From the NCBI GenBank assembly GCA_002353815.1, contig DEKK01000003.1, positions 200,481 to 264,480 of the forward strand: a stretch of 64,000 nt of DNA, in the 5' to 3' direction. Origin of the DNA: Bifidobacteriaceae bacterium UBA2724. GTDB taxonomy: Bacteria; Actinomycetota; Actinomycetes; Actinomycetales; Bifidobacteriaceae. The position numbers and the translations under genes were made by a program. The first letter of the stretch is position 1; every line of letters begins with the position of its first letter. The notes under the pieces were generated by a model. It searched no databases, had not been told where the DNA came from, and worked only from the letters and a program-made list of their open reading frames with translations. Shown one piece after another: positions 8,001-16,140 of the stretch.

Positions 8001-8086
8001 GGAGAATACGTGCACATCGGTGCGTTGGGCGACAATTGGGCGAGTCAGAAGGTAGACTCACAGTAGTCGTAATTATGAGGAGAACC

Positions 8087-8737
8087 ATGGCTGACAACGA
8101 ACACAAGTATCCGGCGGACGAGTTCGACGCCCCGCAGATTGGTCCGATCGGGCTTCATCGCGGCAAGAGGAGCTTCATCATTCGCGCTCTGCCCTACATC
8201 ATCACCCTCGTGGTGGCGCTGGCGCTCGCCACGCTGGCATGGGCGTTCTTCTCGGGTGCCTTCAACAACCGCGCCACCGAGGATGTCGCGGCCGGGACCA
8301 GCGCCGTCGCGACCGACGAAGCAAGTGCCGAATCCACGGATCCCGCCTCCGGTGCCGCATCGGCCGACTCCACGGATTCCGCCTCCGGCGCCGCTTCGGC
8401 ATCGGAAGCGCAGACCGACTCCACCGACACGGCATCTGCAACGGAATCCGCCTCGTCCAGCGCAACGGCCAACCTGTCCGCATCCGTCGCGGTCTATAAC
8501 GCCAGCGGCGTCAACGGCGCCGCGGCAAAGAGCGCACAGACTCTGCAAAGTGGTGGATACACGGATGTCAGCGCGATGAATCCTTCGAATTCCAGCAACC
8601 TGCCGGCGCAGACCACGGTGTGGTATCGCACCGACGCCGATCTCGCCACGGCGCAGGACATCGCCAACAAGCTGGGGATCACGCAGGTCGTGCAGGCATC
8701 CAACATCAGCTATGACGTGGCGGTTGTGCTGATCTGA
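8087..8737 (+). CDS. Membrane-anchored LytR_C-domain protein
   Basis: 216 residues from the ATG at 8087, which has a good GAGGAG site (8077-8082); the longer frame from 7994 runs through repeat DNA. A cytoplasmic segment of about 30 residues precedes one transmembrane helix (about 38-58). A Ser/Thr/Ala/Asp-rich linker of about 75 residues follows, then a C-terminal domain of about 85 residues beginning VAVYNASGVNGAAAK. That is the LytR/CpsA C-terminal domain pattern, common in actinobacterial surface proteins and sometimes standing alone, as here. The function is unknown; a wall-associated location is likely. Confidence 0.82.
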   Translation: MADNEHKYPADEFDAPQIGPIGLHRGKRSFIIRALPYIITLVVALALATLAWAFFSGAFNNRATEDVAAGTSAVATDEASAESTDPASGAASADSTDSASGAASASEAQTDSTDTASATESASSSATANLSASVAVYNASGVNGAAAKSAQTLQSGGYTDVSAMNPSNSSNLPAQTTVWYRTDADLATAQDIANKLGITQVVQASNISYDVAVVLI

Positions 8738-8807
8738 TGCGCCGTGCCGCCATGGCCGGTCGCCGACATGAACCGGCGGCGTGGACCGGCAGCATAGATC
8801 GAAAGAG

Positions 8808-8838
8808 AAAGGCCCACGCGGTTGCGTGGGCCTTTCTT
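8808..8838 (+). terminator. Rho-independent terminator
   Basis: AAAGGCCCACGC (8808-8819) and its perfect inverse at 8824-8835 enclose a 4-base loop, followed by CTTGTT. It terminates the LytR_C gene. Confidence 0.9.
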
Positions 8839-8994
8839 GTTGCATGTTGCCAGGCGCTCGTGCGAGGCGTTGGCATCGTGGTTGGCATTCGGCGGGCTTC
8901 GGGGCGGTCTATCGCCGGGTCGCCAGCCTGCTTGCAACGCGTTGCGCATCCGGATGGCATCACCCTGATGGCACCGGGGCCACCTCACAGGGAA

Positions 8995-9219
8995 TCACAT
9001 GCCGAAGCCGACGTGGCGTTCCTCTTCCTCGCCGAGCATCGCGTAGCCGACCTTCGAGCCGTCGATGATGACGGTCTTGCCCTTGGAATCCTTGAATTCC
9101 GCGATCTTGCCGCCATCGTTCATGGCATCCTTGATGGCTGCCGCGATGGTCTCGGCCTTGTCATCGGTTGCGAAACGCACAGGGCGTGCAACGTTCTCAA
9201 TGCCGATTTCAACATCCAT
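8995..9219 (-). CDS. DUF3107 family protein
   Basis: 74 residues from an ATG at 9219 with GGAGG just upstream; a longer frame to 9318 lacks such a site. The sequence begins MDVEIGIENVARPV and has the short alpha/beta pattern of DUF3107, a small actinobacterial family of unknown function (usual length about 75). The C-terminus HVGFGM is typical. It lies downstream of the pseudo-phosphotransferase gene on the same strand, beyond two hairpins. Confidence 0.85.
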   Translation of the reverse strand: MDVEIGIENVARPVRFATDDKAETIAAAIKDAMNDGGKIAEFKDSKGKTVIIDGSKVGYAMLGEEEERHVGFGM

Positions 9220-9247
9220 GGGGGTCCTCCATTCGTGTGGTGTGGCC

Positions 9248-9272
9248 GGTTCCGCGGGCGAGCCGCGGGACC
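9248..9272 (-). terminator. GC-rich hairpin between two minus-strand genes
   Basis: GGTTCCGCGG (9248-9257) pairs with CCGCGGGACC (9263-9272) with one wobble. It sits in the upstream region of the DUF3107 gene and has no T-run. Confidence 0.3.
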
Positions 9273-9321
9273 AATGGTTCTGTGACGATTCTATCCGACG
9301 TCGGGTCGGCGCGGGCATGAC

Positions 9322-9353
9322 TATGCCCAGCGCGAAATTTCGCTCTGGGCATA
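9322..9353 (-). terminator. Strong hairpin after the pseudo-phosphotransferase gene
   Basis: TATGCCCAG (9322-9330) is inverted at 9345-9353, and the intervening GCGAAA/TTTCGC extends the stem across one mismatch. It lies 30-60 bases past the stop codon at 9385 and probably terminates that minus-strand gene. Confidence 0.6.
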
Positions 9354-9384
9354 AGAACGGATGCTCTCGTGACTCGGCCGGCGG

Positions 9385-11154
9385 CTATCCCTGCTTCGGG
9401 ATTCCTTGCGAATCCGCGTCGTCGGCGACGATGTTGTCCTGCGTGTGGAGCACGTCGGTGTAATCCTCGTTGTTCTCGCGCGCGTCGGCGTCCGGCACGG
9501 TGGGACGTGTGAAATGGGGCTTGACGTAATACGCCGGGTCGTCCACGCTGTCTTCCTCGAAATACTTGGGTTGCATGGGCAGCATGACGGTCTGCGTGTC
9601 GGAACCCGTCGGCATGGCGCCCGTGGCATCCTCCGTTTGCTCGGGCTGGTCGGTCTGCGTCCTTTCGTGGAGCACTCCGGCGTTGATGCTCACGCCGTTG
9701 ATCTGCCCGCGGGCGTCGTTGGGGATGGACATGGTGAAGCCGTCGGAGAATTCGTCGGCTCCCTCGAAATGCGGCGCCGGATACATGACGGTCTCGGCGG
9801 AGGCCGGCGCGGCCGAATCGTCGCCGGCACGGTCCTTGGGCGACACCGAGGCGCCCAGCGCCAGCCGGTCGAAGCCGTTCGTGCCATCGCCGGATGACGG
9901 TGCGTCGCCCGACAGACGCCTCAGATTGAGGCCCTCGGTGTCGAGACGGGGCATCGAGAAATGCTGCAGCTGCTCGGTCTTGCCCCGTGACAGGCCCTCG
10001 CGCTGGGCGAACTGCGCCGCATTGACGGTGTAGGTCCCGGCCGGGATGTTGTCTTCGGTGGGTTTGCTGCCGAAGGCGTTCTGCGTGTGCTGCATGCCGG
10101 ACTGGCTGGACTGCGACGGTGCCGCGGTCCTGGTCCCGCCCGCATCGTCGCGGAGCAGGTCACCCACGGTCACGGTGTTGGGATGTTCGTAATGGTGCGA
10201 GGCGTCATCGCGGTACTCCAGGTTGATCTGGTGGGCGAGCTGGTCGAGCTGCGCCTTGAGTTCGAGGATTGCGACGTTGTCGGCGCGTTCCAGCGCGGCT
10301 ATGAAATCGCGGACCTGCTCCATCTGCACCCACAGGCGCGCGCGCAGCATGATCATGCTGTCGACGTGCTGCCCCATGATGCGCGCGTAGGCGGCGATCG
10401 TGGCGTCGCGGCGGTCGGCGTCGAGATATTTGTACATCCACGCCAGGTCCCTCGCGGGGTCGTTGACCTGCAGGTCCTCCCAGTGGATGACGGCGTTGAC
10501 GTCGTTCTGCTGGAACAGCACGTCGCCGCTGTCGAAACCACCGTGCACCGGGCGGCATTGGAAGTCGAACATGGTGGGGTTCGACATCGATTCCTGCCAG
10601 AAATTCAGGATTTCGCGCGGCACCTGCGGGTTGCGCGACAGGGTGCGCATCCAGCCCTTGAGCTGCTTCTCGATGACGGAGGCGTCAAAGGAGGGCATTT
10701 TCGAAGCGATGAGGAACTGCGGGTTCATGCGGTGGATCGCCCCGATCGCCGTGCCGATGGCCCCGCACTGCGCCTCGGTGAGGTCGGTGAGCTCCGTTGC
10801 ATCGCCGTCGTAATGACGCGTGACCATGATCGACAGGCCCCTGATGGCCTTCGAATCCTTGCCAGAGTTGAAATGCCGGACGTTCTCGATGTGGAATCCG
10901 AGGCTCGCGGCCTCCTTGGCCTTGCGAAGCAGTATGGCGGCCTTGGCGCGGCGCGCGAGCAGGGTGCGCGCCTCTTTGGTCTCGGCGATCGTCGTGTCGT
11001 ATTCCTTGCCCGCGGAATCGGTGATCACCACTGTCTGCAAGCCATCGTTGTCGCCAGCCTCGAGGAACTGTTCGGATTCGCGAACGTATGCTGGCGCCAG
11101 CTTGGGCGCCACGGCGGCGGTCAGGGCAGCTGCTTCGTACAAGGTCTTAGTCAC
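9385..11154 (-). CDS. APH-fold phosphotransferase homologue with degenerate catalytic site
   Basis: 589 residues from a GTG at 11154. The frame stays open back to 12396, but that part lies antisense to the helicase gene and is rejected. Residues about 1-270 resemble aminoglycoside-phosphotransferase/maltokinase-type kinases. The catalytic loop reads VHGGFDSGDVLF, where active enzymes have HGDxxxxN, and the metal-binding motif reads VIHWED instead of the usual iDWE. Asp, Asn and Asp are thus replaced by Gly, Asp and His. The remaining 300 residues are polar, repetitive and probably disordered. A TATTAA sequence about 15 bases upstream suggests a very short or absent leader. Substrate and function are unknown; a pseudokinase or regulatory role is inferred. 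Confidence 0.75.
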   Translation of the reverse strand: MTKTLYEAAALTAAVAPKLAPAYVRESEQFLEAGDNDGLQTVVITDSAGKEYDTTIAETKEARTLLARRAKAAILLRKAKEAASLGFHIENVRHFNSGKDSKAIRGLSIMVTRHYDGDATELTDLTEAQCGAIGTAIGAIHRMNPQFLIASKMPSFDASVIEKQLKGWMRTLSRNPQVPREILNFWQESMSNPTMFDFQCRPVHGGFDSGDVLFQQNDVNAVIHWEDLQVNDPARDLAWMYKYLDADRRDATIAAYARIMGQHVDSMIMLRARLWVQMEQVRDFIAALERADNVAILELKAQLDQLAHQINLEYRDDASHHYEHPNTVTVGDLLRDDAGGTRTAAPSQSSQSGMQHTQNAFGSKPTEDNIPAGTYTVNAAQFAQREGLSRGKTEQLQHFSMPRLDTEGLNLRRLSGDAPSSGDGTNGFDRLALGASVSPKDRAGDDSAAPASAETVMYPAPHFEGADEFSDGFTMSIPNDARGQINGVSINAGVLHERTQTDQPEQTEDATGAMPTGSDTQTVMLPMQPKYFEEDSVDDPAYYVKPHFTRPTVPDADARENNEDYTDVLHTQDNIVADDADSQGIPKQG

Positions 11155-11250
11155 GTTTTCAACATTAATACAGCTTGGGTTCGAAATTCGTGAAATGATG
11201 CCACAATATAAGAGGGGTTGCTTTGACACTGCGGATCGGGAAGGAGCGCT

Positions 11251-12750
11251 ATGACCGATACTGAAAGGCCCGATCCCGAGAGCCTGCTGCAGGGCCTTGA
11301 CGAAATGCAGCTGCGCGCCGCCCACGCCGTCTGCGGGCCGGTGCGCATCATCGCCGGCGCCGGCGCGGGCAAGACGCGCACCATCACGCGGCGCATAGCG
11401 TATGGCTGCGCCACCGACATGTGGAATCCCAAGCATGTGCTCGCCGTGACGTTCTCGACCAAGGCCGCGCGGGAGATGAAAGTGCGCCTCGAACAGCTCG
11501 GAGTGGGCGATGTGCATGCCGCTACGTTCCATTCGGCGGCGCTCGGCCAGCTGCGGCGCGTGTGGAGCTCGGTGACGACCGATGACTTCCCCGGGCTTGT
11601 GTCGGTGTCGCGGCAGGCGTTGGTCGGCGCGGTGCAGGCGATGTCCGGACGCGACGACGTGAGTCCGATGGAGCTGCGCGACATCGCCGCTGAGATCAAC
11701 TGGATGAAGGTGTCGCTCATCGCCCCCGAGGATTATCCGAAGCTGTGCGAGATGACGCAGCGCATGCCGCCCGCCCAGCTCGACCCTGATGTCTTCGCCC
11801 GTCTCGCCGACGAATACGAGCGCCGCAAGGCGGCGGTGGGGGTCATGGATTTCAACGACATCCTGCTGCTCACATGCCATATCCTCGAACGCTTCCCCGA
11901 GCAGGCAGCCAGCATCCAGCGCACCATCGAAAGCATCACCGTCGATGAATACCAAGACGTCTCGCCGCTGCAGCATCGCCTGCTGCGGCTGTGGCTCGGA
12001 CCCATCCGCGAGATCTGTGTGGTGGGCGACAGCGCCCAGACGATCTATTCCTTCGCGGGCGCCACCAACTACTACCTGCGCAATTTCGGCAACGAGTTCG
12101 CCCCGGTGAAATCCGACATCGTGCTCAACCGCGACTACCGCTCGACGCCGCAGATCGTCAAATACGCCAACAACGTGTTGGCGCCGTCGCCGTGCTGCGG
12201 CGACTATATCCAGCTGGAGTCGGCCCGTGACGACGGACAGGGCGTGCGCCTGGCGCAGTTCGACGACGAGGTCGCCGAGGCGAAGGGCATCGCGGCGCAT
12301 ATCCACCGGCTCGTGGGGAAGGGCGTGGCCGTGGATGACATCGGCGTCCTGACGCGCACGAACGACGAGCTCAGACCCATCGCCAGCGCCTTGCATGCGG
12401 CCGGCGTGCCGTATGCGCTGCTGCGCATGCCCTCGCCGTCAGACGCCGAGAGCGATGGCGACCCCGACGCGCCGTCCGCACCTCCCGCGCCGCGCCATTG
12501 CGTGACCCTCTCCACGATTCATTCGGCCAAAGGCCTGGAATGGAAATACGTGTTCGTGGCGGGATGCGCCGAAGGACAGATTCCCTTCGGCAATCCGCAG
12601 ACGCAGGATGAGCTCGAAGAGGAGCGGCGTCTCATGTATGTCGCGGTCACCCGGGCGCAGGATAGGCTGTTTCCGTCGTATCCGGCGCGTAAGTCGGGCG
12701 CCCGGGGGATGATGCGCCGGGACGTCAGCCGATTCCTGCTCGGAAGATGA
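11251..12750 (+). CDS. Compact UvrD/Rep-family (SF1A) DNA helicase
   Basis: 499 residues, start preceded by AAGGAG. Walker A is AGAGAGKT (residues 35-42) after a Q-motif-like LDEMQLRAAHA. Walker B reads ITVDEYQDVSPLQ (about 230), motif III is VVGDSAQTIYSFAGA, motif V STIHSAKGLEWKYVF, and motif VI EEERRLMYVAVTRAQDRL. These cover the full set needed for a 3'-5' translocase. Typical UvrD and UvrD2 proteins are 650-770 residues, so this one has a much reduced 2B region, lost between motifs IV and V, and no C-terminal HRDC domain. It could be a UvrD2-type helicase. It is transcribed divergently from the phosphotransferase-like gene. Confidence 0.88.
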   Translation: MTDTERPDPESLLQGLDEMQLRAAHAVCGPVRIIAGAGAGKTRTITRRIAYGCATDMWNPKHVLAVTFSTKAAREMKVRLEQLGVGDVHAATFHSAALGQLRRVWSSVTTDDFPGLVSVSRQALVGAVQAMSGRDDVSPMELRDIAAEINWMKVSLIAPEDYPKLCEMTQRMPPAQLDPDVFARLADEYERRKAAVGVMDFNDILLLTCHILERFPEQAASIQRTIESITVDEYQDVSPLQHRLLRLWLGPIREICVVGDSAQTIYSFAGATNYYLRNFGNEFAPVKSDIVLNRDYRSTPQIVKYANNVLAPSPCCGDYIQLESARDDGQGVRLAQFDDEVAEAKGIAAHIHRLVGKGVAVDDIGVLTRTNDELRPIASALHAAGVPYALLRMPSPSDAESDGDPDAPSAPPAPRHCVTLSTIHSAKGLEWKYVFVAGCAEGQIPFGNPQTQDELEEERRLMYVAVTRAQDRLFPSYPARKSGARGMMRRDVSRFLLGR

Positions 12751-12805
12751 CCGGACGGGCGGGCTCGTCATATGACTGGGCGCGGGGCTGGCCGCTCGGC
12801 GTTGG

Positions 12806-14374
12806 TCAGTCTAGGGGACCGAACGGATTGCGCGGCGTGCCGGTGTCACCACCAGTGCCATCGCCACCGTCGTCGGTGCCATCGCCACCAGTGTCGGAGT
12901 CGCCGCCGTCGCTCGCCCCGTTGTGATTGTTTCCCTCGTCGCCGTTGAGCAGTTTGTCGAGTTCCGCGTCCCAGTCGACCGAGGTCTTCGGCTTGGTCTG
13001 CGCGGGCTTTCCGTCGCCGCCGTCCGACGGGATGTCGGGCAGCAGGTCCGGGTGGTTCCAATGCGCGTCGCGCGTCTCGATGCCATCCGCGGTCAGCGTG
13101 TCCCACACCTTCTGCGCCTCGCGCATGGTCTTCGGGTGCACGTGGAGCCCGATGAGGGATTCCAAGGTCTGCTCGGCGGGACCGCCTTCGACGCGCTCGC
13201 GGCGACGCATCTCCAGCAGCTGGTCGAGATGCGGCAGATGGGCCATGCCGGCGCGCCACACCACGCAGTCGACCCAGCCTTCGACCAAGGCCAGCAGCCG
13301 CTCGATCGAGGCGAGCACCTCCTGCTGCTCGGGGGTGTTCTGCGCAGCCACGTTGCTCAGGTTCACGGCTCCGCTGATGGATTCCGGATCCATCGACGAC
13401 GCATCGCGCAGCTGCTCCTCCATGGAATCCAGGTCGACGGTGATGGAACGCGAATACTTGTATATCAGTGTCTCGAAACGCGAGGGAAGCCACTGCGCCG
13501 AGCTATACAGACGCGCGTGGGCGATTTCGATGAGGGCGAGGAACGTGAACATCTCGCGTTCCTCGATGTCCAGCTCGCCGGCATACGCCTTGGCGTTCTG
13601 CACGATGATGGCGCCTGCGGGATTGTCTCCGATGGGGAGCCCCTGGTCGTAGGAGCCGCGCACCTCCGACGCCATAGACCCGGCGATGCTGCCCAGCTGC
13701 AGCGAGAACGACAGCGCGCCCACCATGCGCATGATCACGGCGGGGCTTTTCATGTCGTCGGGGATCGGAATCGACACCGGTCCGGCGAACACGCCCTGGA
13801 TCTCGCCGTCGAATGAGTTGCCGAAACGCTCGGCGAACACGGCGCCCAGCGATTGGCACACCTTGTCGACGACCGGCGTGGCGATCTTTGCCCAGCCGGG
13901 TAGCGTGTTGTCGATCCACATGTCGCGCGTCCACGCCGCCGTCTCGCCGGACGCCGGTTCGAACGCCATCGAGGAGTCGAGCCACAGGTTCGCCTCGCTG
14001 ATGGCGTCGCGCATGCGGTCGGCATCGGCGGCGGTCAGGGTGCTCTGGTAGTCATCCGAGTTGCGGAGGCGGGATTGCGCGAGGTCCTTGGCGAAATCGA
14101 CGTTGATCGTCGGCGCATCGGGCGACAGGGCGTTGCGCATGAGGCTGTTGGCGCTGGAGTTGATTGCATTCATGAGGATCTTGGCCTGGGACGGGTCAGG
14201 CAGGGCGTCCGCCTGCGACAGCATCTGCTGTTTGACCGAGTCGGGGAGCGACTGGAACTGCATCCATGCGGTTTCGCCTTCCACCGGTCCGAACGCGTCG
14301 ATCATCCATTTATGCAATGCATTTTCGTCCAAGGTCGATCCCGTTTCTCCGCGCGTTGTCGGTCCGCGGTCCAA
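12806..14374 (-). CDS. DUF2342/zincin-like protein
   Basis: 522 residues from a TTG at 14374 (alternative TTG 14 codons later). The central region contains FLALIEIAHARLYSSAQW, matching the E-x-A-H-x-R-L-F...W signature of the DUF2342 family, annotated as putative zinc-dependent metalloproteases in actinobacteria. A classical HExxH is not visible. The N-terminal 110 residues are helical and polar. The last 90 residues are low complexity (Gly, Asp, Thr, Pro) ending NPFGPLD. It is convergent with the UvrD-like gene and divergent from the PDZ/Lon-like protease gene, a pairing often seen in actinobacteria. Biochemical role unproven. Confidence 0.75.
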   Translation of the reverse strand: MDRGPTTRGETGSTLDENALHKWMIDAFGPVEGETAWMQFQSLPDSVKQQMLSQADALPDPSQAKILMNAINSSANSLMRNALSPDAPTINVDFAKDLAQSRLRNSDDYQSTLTAADADRMRDAISEANLWLDSSMAFEPASGETAAWTRDMWIDNTLPGWAKIATPVVDKVCQSLGAVFAERFGNSFDGEIQGVFAGPVSIPIPDDMKSPAVIMRMVGALSFSLQLGSIAGSMASEVRGSYDQGLPIGDNPAGAIIVQNAKAYAGELDIEEREMFTFLALIEIAHARLYSSAQWLPSRFETLIYKYSRSITVDLDSMEEQLRDASSMDPESISGAVNLSNVAAQNTPEQQEVLASIERLLALVEGWVDCVVWRAGMAHLPHLDQLLEMRRRERVEGGPAEQTLESLIGLHVHPKTMREAQKVWDTLTADGIETRDAHWNHPDLLPDIPSDGGDGKPAQTKPKTSVDWDAELDKLLNGDEGNNHNGASDGGDSDTGGDGTDDGGDGTGGDTGTPRNPFGPLD

Positions 14375-14411
14375 CCGAGCTTCGTCTCACGTAAGCGATG
14401 TAACCACTTCA

Positions 14412-14419
14412 TATATTAT
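14412..14419 (+). promoter_or_regulatory. Candidate -10 element, leaderless start
   Basis: TATATTAT contains TATATT (14412-14417) and TATTAT (14414-14419). The ATG of the protease gene begins at 14426, so a transcript would start at or within a few bases of the start codon. A -35 box is not evident. Confidence 0.4.
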
Positions 14420-14425
14420 GAGGGC

Positions 14426-15340
14426 ATGGCCCAAAAAACTCAGGCGAAGAAAAGATATGCGCAGAATCCACGAAAGCCGCAGGCGGCGCCGAAACGCGGC
14501 GTGATCCCATGGCTGCGTGATTTCTCCGGCGGCCGCATGAGCTGGCGTTACCTGGCCGGGTTCTTCTTCGTGCTGCTGTGCGTGCTCGGCATGTGTCTTC
14601 CGTGCCCGTTCGCGCTGCGGTATCCCGGCAGCGCGTTCGACGTGCTTGGCACGGTGAAGGTCGGCGGCGCCCCGAAGAACGTCATCACCATTGACGGGGC
14701 CTCGATGCACAAAGACTCCGGGAAGCTGCTCATGACCACCGTGAGCGTCGCGGGAGCCACGACCGTGGTGTCGAACTGGGACATGCTCCGCACGTTCTTC
14801 GACAAGGACGCCGCGATTGTGCCGCGTGAGCTCATCGTGCCGGTCACCACAAGCACCGAGGAATACGAAGAGACCTCCAAGACGCAGATGACCACGGCCG
14901 AGGACACGGCCTCGACCATCGCCCTCAAATACGTGCATGGCAACGGTCTGGTCCCCGGCCTGGAGACTGACAAAGTCAAGGTGAGCATTGAGATAGGAGA
15001 CGTGGGCGGACCCTCCGCGGGCCTCATGTACACGCTGGGCATCATCGACGAGCTCACCGACGCGGAGGAGACCGGCGGGCAGACGATCGCCGGCACCGGC
15101 ACCATAGAGGACGACGGATCCGTGGGCGCGATCGGCGGCATCCGGCAGAAGATGGTCGGAGCCCGCGACGCCGGCGCCACGTGGTTCCTCGCACCGTCGT
15201 CGAACTGCGACGAGGTCGTGGGGCATGTGCCCGACGGGCTGCGCGTCGTGTCGGTCGGCGATATCGACGACGCCTACACGTCGCTGGTGGCCATCGGCGA
15301 GGGGGCGGGCGATTCCCTGCCGACGTGCAGCGCGCAGTGA
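14426..15340 (+). CDS. Secreted PDZ/Lon-like serine protease (YlbL family)
   Basis: 304 residues from the ATG at 14426 (the frame extends upstream only through the antisense of the neighbour). A basic N-terminus of about 35 residues precedes one transmembrane segment (about 45-65, AGFFFVLLCVLGMCLPCPF). A domain of about 120 residues with PDZ-like spacing follows, then a Lon-type proteolytic domain. The catalytic Ser is in GGPSAGLMYTLG (about residue 197) and the Lys in GIRQKMVGARDAGA (about residue 242), the Ser-Lys dyad of Lon proteases. It is probably membrane-anchored with the catalytic domain outside. Homologues occur throughout actinobacteria next to DUF2342 genes, as here. Confidence 0.88.
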   Translation: MAQKTQAKKRYAQNPRKPQAAPKRGVIPWLRDFSGGRMSWRYLAGFFFVLLCVLGMCLPCPFALRYPGSAFDVLGTVKVGGAPKNVITIDGASMHKDSGKLLMTTVSVAGATTVVSNWDMLRTFFDKDAAIVPRELIVPVTTSTEEYEETSKTQMTTAEDTASTIALKYVHGNGLVPGLETDKVKVSIEIGDVGGPSAGLMYTLGIIDELTDAEETGGQTIAGTGTIEDDGSVGAIGGIRQKMVGARDAGATWFLAPSSNCDEVVGHVPDGLRVVSVGDIDDAYTSLVAIGEGAGDSLPTCSAQ

Positions 15341-15467
15341 GGGGTGCCGCGGCGCTCTGCCGGCCGGGCGCTCGCGGACGCGCGCGACGTCCCGAAATGC
15401 GACATGCGGATTACCGAATCGTGGAAGCTGAACCGTGTGTTACATGCCTGTTGGTAAGCTTTGAGAC

Positions 15468-15926
15468 GTGTCTACTAACAAGATCACAGGAGTACAGGAA
15501 TTCGGCTTCCGGCCGGGAGACATAGTCCAGGAATGGCTCTGGGACGATGACGTGGACGAAGGTCTGCGCACCCAGATCCAGAATCTCACCGGAGAGGATT
15601 TGGTCGACGAGGATTACGATTCCTCCGTTGACGGAATCATCATTTGGTGGCGCGACGGCGACGAAGAAGAAGAGCTCGCCGATACCATCATGGACGCCAC
15701 TGGTCTTGTGAAGGACGGAGCGCCTTTCTGGATCATCACCCCGAAGCCGGGACGCGAGGGCAATACAAGCCCCACCACGTTGCAGTCGGCGGCGAAGACC
15801 GCTGGCATGAACGCGGCGACGCCTCTGACTGTGAGCGAGGATTGGAACGGTGTGCGCCTGCGTGCATTCGGCAAGGGCGCGGAGCGCGCCGACCGTATGG
15901 AACGCAACCAGCGCGAAGAATTCTAG
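15468..15926 (+). CDS. DUF3052 family protein
   Basis: 152 residues from a GTG at 15468. The sequence begins TGVQEFGFRPGDIVQEWLWD and contains DGIIIWWRDGD and DGAPFWIITPKPGREG, the conserved segments of DUF3052, an actinobacterial family of unknown function. There is no ribosome-binding site; TAAGCT 8 bases before the GTG suggests a leaderless transcript. The stop codon directly abuts the 3' end of the convergent tRNA gene. Confidence 0.88.
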   Translation: MSTNKITGVQEFGFRPGDIVQEWLWDDDVDEGLRTQIQNLTGEDLVDEDYDSSVDGIIIWWRDGDEEEELADTIMDATGLVKDGAPFWIITPKPGREGNTSPTTLQSAAKTAGMNAATPLTVSEDWNGVRLRAFGKGAERADRMERNQREEF

Positions 15927-16000
15927 TGGGCAATAAGGGATTCGAACCCCTGACATCCACCGTGTAAAGGTGGCGCTCTAACCAACTGAGCTAATTGCCC
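15927..16000 (-). tRNA. tRNA-Val (anticodon UAC)
   Basis: Read on the minus strand this is a 74-base cloverleaf. The 7-bp acceptor stem is GGGCAAT/ATTGCCC with discriminator A, the D-arm is GCTC...GAGC, and the anticodon stem is CCACC/GGTGG with loop TTTACAC (anticodon TAC, valine). A variable ATGTC region and a T-arm with GGTTCGAATCC follow. The 3' CCA is not encoded. Confidence 0.97.
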
Positions 16001-16140
16001 GTACCGTCGATAAGCATACAGCACCGAGACACGTGACGAAAACGTGAGGTTTGCAAAGAGATACGCAGAATGTGACGGTTTCGGCCGATTTTTCGCGTAG
16101 TCTTTGGTATGGATTCTGAAAATTCAGGAGGAAGCTTTCG

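Noticed and set aside
9385..12396. A single 1003-residue minus-strand protein
   Set aside because: The part beyond 11154 is antisense to the helicase gene, which has all its motifs. The GTG at 11154 gives a complete homologue.
15927..16000. Integrated element at tRNA-Val
   Set aside because: Flanking genes are ordinary chromosomal genes and no integrase or duplicated tRNA 3' end was seen.
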